Shown in pieces: positions 1-5,678 of a DNA stretch of 5,678 bases; within the stretch, counting starts at the first letter, position 1; each line of letters begins with the position of its first letter. The notes under the pieces were generated by a model. The model ran no database searches, was not told the origin of the DNA, and was given only the letters and a program-made list of their open reading frames with translations. The DNA comes from JANXQE01 sp035294005 (GTDB lineage: Bacteria > Verrucomicrobiota > Verrucomicrobiia > Limisphaerales > UBA8199), in contig DATGLT010000405.1 of the NCBI GenBank assembly GCA_035294005.1, positions 1 through 5,678 on the forward strand, read 5' to 3'. The position numbers and the translations under genes were made by a program.

Positions 1-2
1 AA

Positions 3-374
3 GAATTGGCGCACCTCATCTACGCAGGGGCCGATTTGATCCTGGTCCCGAGCGGTTATGAACCGTGCGGGTTGACTCAAATCATCGGCCTCAAGTACGG
101 GACCGTCCCGGTCGTGCGGAACACCGGTGGCCTGGCCGACACGGTGTTCGACGCCAACTATTCGCACAAACCTTATCACGAGCGCAACGGTTACGTCTTT
201 AACGACTATAATTGGCAGGGGCTGGAATCGGCGCTCGATCGGGCGATTGGCCTTTGGAACCAATATCCGGAGTACTTTCGACAGTTAATGATCAACGGCA
301 TGCGGTGCGATTATTCGTGGAACCGCCCCGGGCATAACTACCTGAATATTTACAACCATATTAAAGCGGCCTGA
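3..374 (+). CDS. glgA: Glycogen/starch synthase (GT5), C-terminal fragment
   Basis: This is the 3' end of a gene that begins before the window. The reading frame is open from base 3 to the TGA at 372-374, and the TTG at 6-8 is an internal leucine, not a start. The 123 visible residues match the end of the C-terminal GT-B domain of GT5 synthases, which add glucose from ADP- or UDP-glucose to a growing alpha-1,4-glucan in the cytoplasm. Visible signatures are GADLILVPSGYEPCGLTQ (about 27-80), with the catalytic-site glutamate and cysteine, then GTVPVVRNTGGLADTV (about 99-146). The tail (ERNGYVF, then DYSWNRPGHNYLNIY) resembles, from memory, the cyanobacterial/plant SSIII-IV-like type rather than the E. 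coli GlgA type. The gene ends 42 bases before the dikinase fusion, on the same strand, so co-transcription is likely. The family call is secure; the nucleotide-sugar donor and subclade cannot be settled from this fragment. Confidence 0.93.
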   Translation, partial: ELAHLIYAGADLILVPSGYEPCGLTQIIGLKYGTVPVVRNTGGLADTVFDANYSHKPYHERNGYVFNDYNWQGLESALDRAIGLWNQYPEYFRQLMINGMRCDYSWNRPGHNYLNIYNHIKAA

Positions 375-416
375 ATTCCGGCACAAACCCACCGGCGAAC
401 CGGCCGGACTTGCGTT
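375..416 (+). other. Short intergenic gap with possible CCGG hairpin
   Basis: The gap between the GlgA stop and the dikinase ATG holds three CCGG blocks (392-395, 400-403, 404-407). TCCGGC at 377-382 can pair with GCCGGA at 403-408, or CCGG 392-395 can form a small CGAA tetraloop with 400-403. No run of T follows, so it is not a normal intrinsic terminator. No clear Shine-Dalgarno precedes either ATG 417 or the in-frame ATG 429. Read-through from glgA is therefore plausible. The pairing may be chance in GC-rich DNA. Confidence 0.25.
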
Positions 417-3400
417 ATGACAAACAGAATGTTTATCGGGAATCAAACATCCTGCTGGTCTGCGCGGCCGATCGAACCTTTCGAATACGCGCTTGCGAAT
501 GGTTTCGATGCGTTCGAGTGGTTTCCCGACAAGAAGACGGAGTGCGGCTGGGATGACCAGGACCTGGACGCCTCGTTGCGAAGGTGGATCCGAGACTCGG
601 GGAAAGAGCGCGGGATGCGCCTCTCCGTGCATGCGCGTTGGCAGGCAAACCCCCTGGACCCAAGCAGCCGGGCGCTGTTCGAACGCGACATTCAACTCGC
701 TCTGGATGTCGGGGCTGTTTTGCTGAACATTCACTTCGCCGAAGAACGCGAGGTTGAAGCGTTCGTTGAAGCGATAAGGCATTTGGCCGGCAGGACGGCG
801 GCCGTGGGCCTGCAATTGGCAATCGAGAACACTCCCCACCACACGCCGGAACAGTTCAATGAACTGTTCGCTCAGCTGCAGCGGGCGGGAAACTACCAGG
901 CCGGGCATGTCGGAATGTGCCTGGATATCGGCCATGCCAACTTATCGGCTGCTACACGGAACGATTACCTTGCCTTTGTTGACCGGCTTTATCCAGAGGT
1001 CCCGATTATCCACGTTCATATGCATGAGAACTGGGGGGATTCCGACACCCACCTGGCGATGTTCACCGGGCCGGCAGCTCGAAACGACCTCGGCGTGCGA
1101 GGCCTCGTCGATCGGCTCAAGCGCCGGTCCTTTTCAGGCTCGATCATTCTTGAACAATGGCCCTCTCCGCCCTCTCAGCTGAATGTCGCTCGCGATCGTT
1201 TGTTGGAGTTATGGGGACCGATCGAGGATGAAAATCCGCCCGTGGCGTCGCCCCAAAAAACGGTCCTGCCTACGCCTCGGCGAGTTGTCCCGCAGTCGCC
1301 CGGGCGAATCCTCCGGGAATTGGCCGAGGGAAATGCGCGGTGTCGCAGCTGGCGCGAGAAGCTCGAGTTGGTGAACGAACTTCTCGCTCGGGAAGATCCT
1401 GCTGTCAATTCCGATGACCTGATCCTCATCGCAATCTATTTGCGATTCCTCAGCGCCGGCCAAATTGCTTGTGTTGAGGATGGGCGCCATTTTCGACCCG
1501 CGCATCACGCAAAATTGGCTGCCCAAATCTACTCGCGTTTGGCCGAGCTGCGACGGCCGGAAAACGAATCCATTTTACGCAAGATCTATCCCGCCCTGCC
1601 GTCAGATTCGCCCGAGTTTCAGCGGCCTGAACCCCTGACGCGCATTCGCGACATCGCTCACCGCAACGACATCGACGCGGAGCTCAAACGCGAAATCAAA
1701 ACACGGCTCCAAAACAAATTGCACCGTTGCGCCGATCCCGAAGATCTCGTCACTTCCGCCGAGCTTCTCCAGCGCGTGACCGCGCCGGGAACAAATTATT
1801 CGCCGGGGTTTGTAGAGCAGTTCAAGATTTTCCATAGCGAGTTGCAGGAATTTTTCAACGCGAGTTCACTGGACGACCGCCTCCGATCGCTGGGGGGCTC
1901 CGTACCCGATCGCGAGAAGCAGCTCATCGATGCGTTTCTGGCGCAGAAAAGCGCGAACGCCCTAGGCGGGTTGCTGTCGACGCTGCGGACCCTGACCGAA
2001 TTGCGTGATGCCTTTGCCAAAAGATTGGAGACGGGGTTAAAGCCTCTCTCCAGCGAGCTGATATTGGCCGACATTGGGCTCGAGGATTTTGCTTTCGTGC
2101 TGCTGAGCGATCTGATTAACCAAACCGTCGCCGACGAAAAACGGTCACCGGCAAGGACGCTGATCGAGGCCTTGAGGTTGTCACTGCGCAACGCGGCGCT
2201 GAGCGGGGTCGATCCGGCAGAAAGCCGCGCTTTGCAGTCGGAACTAAGCGCGTGGGGCGAGGATCCGCTGGATGGCACCCGGGAGGAGAAGCTGCGCTGG
2301 CGAGCCAGCCTGTTGCGTTGCCGGCGTTTCGCTTCTGAGTTTGGGACGCGGACGGTGAAGTTATTTGCCGGGAAAGCCGAGGCAATGGGCAGCGCGTTGG
2401 GCATTAGCGAGAGGGCCGCAGGTGTATTCTCAGAAGCGGAGATACGCAGCAACGTTGTCTTCCAGACGTCGAAGATGGCAGACAGTTTACTCGTCGATTT
2501 GCGGAAAGGTCTGGGAATGACGCCCTGGGACGTGGTTGTGCCAGGCAACGCTGTCGGGAAAGTCGTTGCGGTTGAGTCGCTCGCCGCGGCTGCCGCGAAT
2601 ACCGGGGGCCGCTCCATTGTCGTGCTGGGCTCAGCAAGCGGCGACGAAGAGATTACGGGCCAAATCAGCGCCATTGCTTTGGGGCATGAACTGGCGCACC
2701 TGGCGCACCTGAGTGTGCGCGCACGGCAGGCAGGGGTCGTTTTGGTTACCTGTGAAGACTCAGCCGAATTTGAGAAGTTGCGTTCGATCGAGGGACGAAG
2801 CCTTTGTCTTACTGCGGAGTTGGACAAGGTCACCTGGCGGGAGGAGGCGGATCCGGTGTCTGCCCCTAAGCCCGAATCCCTGAAATTTCAAAAAATCCAG
2901 GGCTCGCGGCTTACGACGGATCAGTCCTGGTGCGAACTGGAGAGCGCGCCTGTGGATCTCGTGGGCGCCAAAGCCCATGCAGCGGGCCGGCTTGCTGCGC
3001 TTTCGCGCCGGAAAAGCGCCGGGTTCAGGACGCCTGACGGCTTTGCCGTCCCGTATGGGATTTTGGAGAAAGCCATAGAAGGGGCGGGGGAATTGGGGTC
3101 GGAATATCGAGACGCTGTTGAGAAGATAAACGGATTGCAGGATGGCGACTTTGCGGCTTGCGCAAATCGTCTTAGAGAAATCGTGGGGCGACTGAGCGTT
3201 CCACCAGTCATTCCCGATGAAGTGAGACGAAGGTTTTCAAGCAGTAAACGCCTGGTAGTGCGGTCGAGCGCGAATTGCGAAGACCTCGAGGGTTTTGCGG
3301 GTGCGGGACTATACGAATCGGTTGTGAATGTGCTTCCGGAAGAAGTCGAGAGCGCCATAAAAGAAGTTTGGGGTTCATTATGGACCGTGCGGGCGGCGCA

Positions 3401-3887
3401 AAGCAGGCGCGCTGCAGGAATTGAACACAAGGACGCCCACATGGCGGTGCTGATTCAGGAACTGGTTGATCCTGATTTCTCTTTTGTGCTGCACACGGTA
3501 GATCCTGTGAGTGGCGACCGTGGCGAATTGTACGCGGAATTGGCGGTCGGGCTCGGTGAAACGCTTGTTTCGGCGGCTGTTTCAGGCACCCCATACGGGC
3601 TAAGCTGTTCGAAACCCTCCGGCCTTGGCAGAGTCCGGACTTTCGCAAACTTCAGCCGTTCAAAGCGCGCGAGCGCCACGGGCGGACTGGAGGAGGAAGT
3701 CCTCGATTACTCAAAAATTGAATTGAGCCGCCGGCTTGGGGCCCTGGAGGAGCTTGGATCTCGGCTGGCTGAAGTCGGGGCTTTAGTTGAGCAGGCCTTC
3801 AATGCACCGCAGGACATTGAAGGGGCGATAACCAAAGGGGTTGTTTACCTCGTGCAATCACGTCCGCAGCAAGGCCTCGCCGATTGA
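417..3887 (+). CDS. TIM-barrel / glucan, water dikinase (GWD/PWD-like) fusion
   Basis: GWD-family enzymes move the beta-phosphate of ATP through a phosphohistidine onto glucose units of an alpha-glucan, releasing AMP and Pi; the expected site here is cytoplasmic polyglucan. Residues 1-267 form a xylose-isomerase-like barrel with putative metal ligands E137, D170 (CLDIGH), H173, H201/H203 and E246. A proline-rich linker (about 268-296) follows. The helical middle (about 297-690) has EDGRHFRP (354-361), LTRIRDIAHRND (407-418), LQNKLHR (431-437) and FVEQFKIFH (465-473), which I recall from plant PWD/GWD3. The phosphohistidine domain has W704 with VPGNAVGKVV, GDEE (742-745) and LAHLSVRAR with probable catalytic H764. 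The ATP-grasp domain has VGAK (849-852), RSSANCEDLEG (949-959), DIEG (1133-1136) and QSRPQ (1147-1151). The order His then C-terminal ATP-grasp is GWD-type, opposite to PPDK and PEP synthase. I see no starch-binding module. ATG 417 was chosen as start; ATG 429 (M5) is possible. The barrel's substrate is unknown. Confidence 0.9.
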   Translation: MTNRMFIGNQTSCWSARPIEPFEYALANGFDAFEWFPDKKTECGWDDQDLDASLRRWIRDSGKERGMRLSVHARWQANPLDPSSRALFERDIQLALDVGAVLLNIHFAEEREVEAFVEAIRHLAGRTAAVGLQLAIENTPHHTPEQFNELFAQLQRAGNYQAGHVGMCLDIGHANLSAATRNDYLAFVDRLYPEVPIIHVHMHENWGDSDTHLAMFTGPAARNDLGVRGLVDRLKRRSFSGSIILEQWPSPPSQLNVARDRLLELWGPIEDENPPVASPQKTVLPTPRRVVPQSPGRILRELAEGNARCRSWREKLELVNELLAREDPAVNSDDLILIAIYLRFLSAGQIACVEDGRHFRPAHHAKLAAQIYSRLAELRRPENESILRKIYPALPSDSPEFQRPEPLTRIRDIAHRNDIDAELKREIKTRLQNKLHRCADPEDLVTSAELLQRVTAPGTNYSPGFVEQFKIFHSELQEFFNASSLDDRLRSLGGSVPDREKQLIDAFLAQKSANALGGLLSTLRTLTELRDAFAKRLETGLKPLSSELILADIGLEDFAFVLLSDLINQTVADEKRSPARTLIEALRLSLRNAALSGVDPAESRALQSELSAWGEDPLDGTREEKLRWRASLLRCRRFASEFGTRTVKLFAGKAEAMGSALGISERAAGVFSEAEIRSNVVFQTSKMADSLLVDLRKGLGMTPWDVVVPGNAVGKVVAVESLAAAAANTGGRSIVVLGSASGDEEITGQISAIALGHELAHLAHLSVRARQAGVVLVTCEDSAEFEKLRSIEGRSLCLTAELDKVTWREEADPVSAPKPESLKFQKIQGSRLTTDQSWCELESAPVDLVGAKAHAAGRLAALSRRKSAGFRTPDGFAVPYGILEKAIEGAGELGSEYRDAVEKINGLQDGDFAACANRLREIVGRLSVPPVIPDEVRRRFSSSKRLVVRSSANCEDLEGFAGAGLYESVVNVLPEEVESAIKEVWGSLWTVRAAQSRRAAGIEHKDAHMAVLIQELVDPDFSFVLHTVDPVSGDRGELYAELAVGLGETLVSAAVSGTPYGLSCSKPSGLGRVRTFANFSRSKRASATGGLEEEVLDYSKIELSRRLGALEELGSRLAEVGALVEQAFNAPQDIEGAITKGVVYLVQSRPQQGLAD
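3884..3887 (+). promoter_or_regulatory. Possible TTGA stop-start overlap (translational coupling)
   Basis: TTG 3884-3886, in frame with the TIM-barrel gene, overlaps the dikinase stop TGA 3885-3887 by the common four-base stop-start arrangement. AAGG at 3871-3874, inside the dikinase 3' end, is spaced suitably for this TTG but is too far from ATG 3896. If used, it adds four residues (M-I-S-F) to the barrel protein and makes its translation depend on ribosomes finishing the dikinase. ATG 3896 is the competing start. Confidence 0.4.
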
Positions 3888-3895
3888 TATCGTTC

Positions 3896-4951
3896 ATGAG
3901 CCCGCCTGTGGTATGGAAGACGTTTGGGTTATTCGAGCCGCGGATCGACGGCGACGAGAGTCTCATGCAGTTGGCGTCGTGTCGTTTCGCGGACGTTGGG
4001 ATGGGGGCCGAGGTGCATGCCATGACCGAAGATGATTTGCGCTGGGTTCTCCGTTTCAGGCCCCGCCAGGATTCTCCCGTTGTATTGCACTTGCCCCGTC
4101 ACTTCAACCTGCCGGATCCACAGGCCCACGAGCAAATATTGCGATTTGCTGACGGATTCAGTTCTTCAATTTATGGGATGGTGCTTCACGACTCGCTCGA
4201 CCTGCTCGATCACTCCGATGAGTACCTTCAAAGTGCAAAGCGGATGGACGCCGAATTGAGGAAGCATCAGCCCGGCCCCAGGCTCTTTGTCGAATACGCA
4301 GTGGGGCTCGAACCCGAAAAATTCAAAACCTTCTTCTCGGCGATCGCTGATTTGGAGCGGGTGAGCGCCTGCATCGACATTGGCCACGTCAGCATGCGCG
4401 CTGCCGCCGTCCATTTCGCGGCGAAACATCGCGGCCGGGATTTGCGGGAGCTCAAGTCGCAGGGGCCTGAACTGCCCGGGTTGATGTCCGATGTCGAGGA
4501 AGCCGTGGGCGCGGGCCGCCGGGCCGTAATCGACCTGGTGAGCGCCGTTGGGGCATTGAATAAGCCAATGCATTTTCACCTTCACGACGGGCACCCACTT
4601 TCTACCTTCAGCCGATTTGGCGTAGCGGATCATTTGAGCTTTTTCACCGACATCCCCTTGAATTTCACCTACAAGGGCCGTAACGCGATGGGCACGGCCT
4701 TTGGACCCAAAGGCCTGGGTGAAGTTATCGCCACGGCACTCGGCGCCGGGGCGGGAGAGCTCTCGTTCACGTTGGAAATTCATCCCACTGAAGAACAGCT
4801 ACCTCTCGGGGACGCGGCGCCGCTGTTCAATCGTTGGCGGGATAAAACCAATGCGGAGAAGATGAATCATTGGCTTGCGGTGCTCGTAAAGAACCACACG
4901 TTGCTACAGCAGTGCCTTGAGGCTGCTTCCCGCGGCCGTGCCCGGAATTAG
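3896..4951 (+). CDS. Xylose-isomerase-like TIM-barrel protein
   Basis: A 351-residue stand-alone member of the xylose-isomerase-like / AP-endonuclease-2 TIM-barrel superfamily, probably a cytoplasmic metal-dependent sugar isomerase, epimerase or related lyase/hydrolase. Putative metal ligands lie at the expected strand ends: E133 (VEYA), D161 and H164 (CIDIGH), H228/H230 (HFHLHDGH) and E294 (LEIH). It is the second barrel in the locus and shares the C-[IL]-D-I-G-H and H-x-H patterns with the barrel fused to the dikinase, but is otherwise divergent. I see no signal peptide. Start choice is open: ATG 3896 lies 8 bases after the dikinase stop without a good ribosome site. An in-frame TTG at 3884 overlaps that stop as TTGA and has AAGG at 3871-3874, nine bases upstream. 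Either way it is tightly linked to the dikinase and probably translationally coupled. The superfamily is secure; the substrate is not known. Confidence 0.85.
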   Translation: MSPPVVWKTFGLFEPRIDGDESLMQLASCRFADVGMGAEVHAMTEDDLRWVLRFRPRQDSPVVLHLPRHFNLPDPQAHEQILRFADGFSSSIYGMVLHDSLDLLDHSDEYLQSAKRMDAELRKHQPGPRLFVEYAVGLEPEKFKTFFSAIADLERVSACIDIGHVSMRAAAVHFAAKHRGRDLRELKSQGPELPGLMSDVEEAVGAGRRAVIDLVSAVGALNKPMHFHLHDGHPLSTFSRFGVADHLSFFTDIPLNFTYKGRNAMGTAFGPKGLGEVIATALGAGAGELSFTLEIHPTEEQLPLGDAAPLFNRWRDKTNAEKMNHWLAVLVKNHTLLQQCLEAASRGRARN

Positions 4952-4956
4952 GTTGC

Positions 4957-4961
4957 GGAGG
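4957..4961 (+). promoter_or_regulatory. Shine-Dalgarno-like GGAGG, displaced from its ATG
   Basis: GGAGG (within GGAGGGGG, 4957-4964) is the only strong ribosome-binding-like motif before the carboxylesterase ATG at 5002, but it ends 40 bases upstream, too far for normal use. The stretch in between is the inverted repeat 4962-4998. If that folds, GGAGG is left single-stranded just outside the stem and only about three unpaired bases (4999-5001) separate the stem from the ATG. Its function is inferred from layout alone. Confidence 0.35.
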
Positions 4962-4998
4962 GGGTAGCGCCTTCCTACTTTCGGTCAGTGCGCTACCC
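4962..4998 (+). repeat. Perfect 9-bp inverted repeat (hairpin) before the esterase start
   Basis: GGGTAGCGC (4962-4970) is the exact reverse complement of GCGCTACCC (4990-4998). G4961 and T4999 could add a wobble pair. The 19-base loop can itself form ACT/AGT pairing (4977-4979 with 4987-4989). It starts 10 bases after the TIM-barrel stop and ends three bases before ATG 5002. No T-run follows, so it is not a canonical intrinsic terminator. Options are an mRNA processing or stabilising hairpin, a translation-control structure for the esterase, or one copy of a dispersed REP-like palindrome. The pairing is certain; the role is open. Confidence 0.7.
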
Positions 4999-5001
4999 TG
5001 C

Positions 5002-5678
5002 ATGAAAACCACACTTTCTTTGTTAGCGGCAACTTTTCTGATGCAAACGGTCCATTCACCTGCGGTCTCATTGACCAGCAACCAGGTCGCCACCGCCAAT
5101 GGCGTCCTTGAAGGCGTGTTTGAACCGGGCAGCGGTATCCGATCCTTCAAAGGGATTCCTTTCGCGCAACCGCCGGTCGGTCAGCTGCGCTGGCGTCCTC
5201 CGGTTCCTCCGCAAAACTGGAAAGGGGTGCGCAAGGCGGATATGTTCGGACCGCGCGCCATGCAAAGGCCAATCTTCGGCGACATGGCTTTTCGCTCGGA
5301 CGGCGTAAGCGAGGATTGTCTTTATCTCAATGTTTGGACCCCGGCCAAGTCAGCCAGGGAGCATCTTCCCGTGTTGGTTTATTTTTATGGCGGAGGTTTT
5401 GCCGCCGGGGATGGTTCGGAAGGAAGATACGACGGCGAAAGCCTGGCGCGCCGCGGGATTGTCACGGTGACTGTAAATTACCGGCTGAACGTTTTCGGCT
5501 TTTTCGCGCATCCGGAGTTGACCAAAGAATCTCCGCATCATGCGTCAGGGAACTACGGGCTGATGGACCAGTCCGCGGCTTTGGCGTGGGTTAAAAAGAA
5601 TATTGCCGCTTTCGGCGGGGATCCGCGGCAGGTCACCATTGCGGGGGAATCGGCCGGGTCGATTTCTGTGTCGGCGCA
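5002..5678 (+). CDS. Secreted type-B carboxylesterase, N-terminal part
   Basis: An open frame runs from ATG 5002 to the window end (225 full codons); the rest of the gene lies beyond. It belongs to the type-B carboxylesterase/lipase family (alpha/beta hydrolase), which hydrolyses carboxylic esters. Visible are the early family block FKGIPFAQPPVGQLRW (about residues 49-64), EDCLYLNVW (104-112), the oxyanion-hole loop YGGGF (129-133, Y where H is more usual), NYGLMDQ, FGGDP, and the nucleophile elbow GESAG with S217. The acid and histidine of the triad lie outside the window. The N-terminus has K3 followed by a short hydrophobic stretch (about residues 5-14) and small residues to about 23, consistent with a Sec signal peptide, so export is likely. 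No normally spaced ribosome site precedes the ATG; see the hairpin and displaced GGAGG. It follows the TIM-barrel gene by 50 bases on the same strand, but a role in glucan metabolism is not evident. Confidence 0.92.
   Translation, partial: MKTTLSLLAATFLMQTVHSPAVSLTSNQVATANGVLEGVFEPGSGIRSFKGIPFAQPPVGQLRWRPPVPPQNWKGVRKADMFGPRAMQRPIFGDMAFRSDGVSEDCLYLNVWTPAKSAREHLPVLVYFYGGGFAAGDGSEGRYDGESLARRGIVTVTVNYRLNVFGFFAHPELTKESPHHASGNYGLMDQSAALAWVKKNIAAFGGDPRQVTIAGESAGSISVSA

Noticed and set aside
375..416. Promoter for the dikinase gene in the glgA gap
   Set aside because: No -35/-10-like pair is visible in 42 mostly GC-rich bases. Any promoter would lie within glgA, which I cannot support from the sequence.
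285..935. 216-codon minus-strand open frame across the glgA end and dikinase start
   Set aside because: It overlaps two well-supported + strand genes and has no family resemblance.
1796..2833. 345-codon open frame on the minus strand
   Set aside because: It lies wholly inside the dikinase coding region, has serine/arginine-rich composition typical of antisense frames in GC-rich genes, and shows no recognisable motif. The + strand frame there carries conserved dikinase motifs.
2490..3887. Reading the dikinase as pyruvate phosphate dikinase or PEP synthase
   Set aside because: Those enzymes place the ATP-grasp first, then the His domain, then a C-terminal PEP-binding barrel. Here the His domain precedes a C-terminal ATP-grasp ending in QSRPQ, no PEP-binding barrel follows, and the N-terminal barrel has AP-endonuclease-2 motifs (CLDIGH, HVHMHENW).
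4166..4783. 205-codon minus-strand open frame inside the second TIM barrel
   Set aside because: Antisense to a gene with clear metal-site motifs; its sequence is the complement shadow of those motifs.
4962..4998. Hairpin as a Rho-independent terminator
   Set aside because: The stem is good but it is followed by TGCATGAAAACC rather than a T-run, and the next gene starts three bases later.
5316..5594. 92-codon + strand frame near the window end
   Set aside because: It is out of frame with the carboxylesterase, whose frame from 5002 carries EDCLYLNVW, YGGGF and GESAG through the same bases.

Overview
The window reads entirely on the + strand. It holds the 3' end of one gene, two complete genes and the 5' part of a fourth, at moderately high GC with very short gaps. 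The compact layout, lack of introns, signal-peptide type-B carboxylesterase and a GlgA next to xylose-isomerase-like barrels indicate a bacterium. A Verrucomicrobiota-like (PVC) soil or aquatic organism is my best guess, from general gene style only; no marker gene in the window fixes the taxonomy.

Layout: (1) 3-374, C-terminus of a GT5 glycogen/starch synthase (GlgA), cut by the window's left edge. (2) 417-3887, a 1156-residue protein. Its N-terminus is a xylose-isomerase-like (AP-endonuclease-2 family) TIM barrel. A proline-rich linker joins this to a full-length plant-type glucan, water dikinase core: a conserved helical middle region, the phosphohistidine domain with the LAHLSVRAR motif, and a C-terminal ATP-grasp domain ending in QSRPQ. 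(3) 3896-4951 (or from TTG 3884, overlapping the previous stop), a stand-alone second TIM barrel of the same superfamily with an intact putative metal site. (4) A 50-base gap containing a perfect 9-bp inverted repeat just upstream of a start codon. (5) 5002 to the window end, the N-terminal 225 residues of a secreted type-B carboxylesterase.

The first three genes look like one transcription unit: a 42-base gap, then an overlap or an 8-base gap. Together they suggest polyglucan synthesis coupled to phosphorylation of the glucan, with two metal-dependent sugar-type TIM barrels, one fused to the dikinase and one free. Glucan phosphorylation by GWD/PWD is known mainly from plants, where it controls starch breakdown. 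A bacterial GWD core that shows no recognisable starch-binding module, carries a TIM barrel instead, and sits next to glgA is the most interesting thing here. The dikinase assignment is strong from motifs and domain order; the pathway and the barrels' substrates are inference. The carboxylesterase may be an unrelated neighbour.
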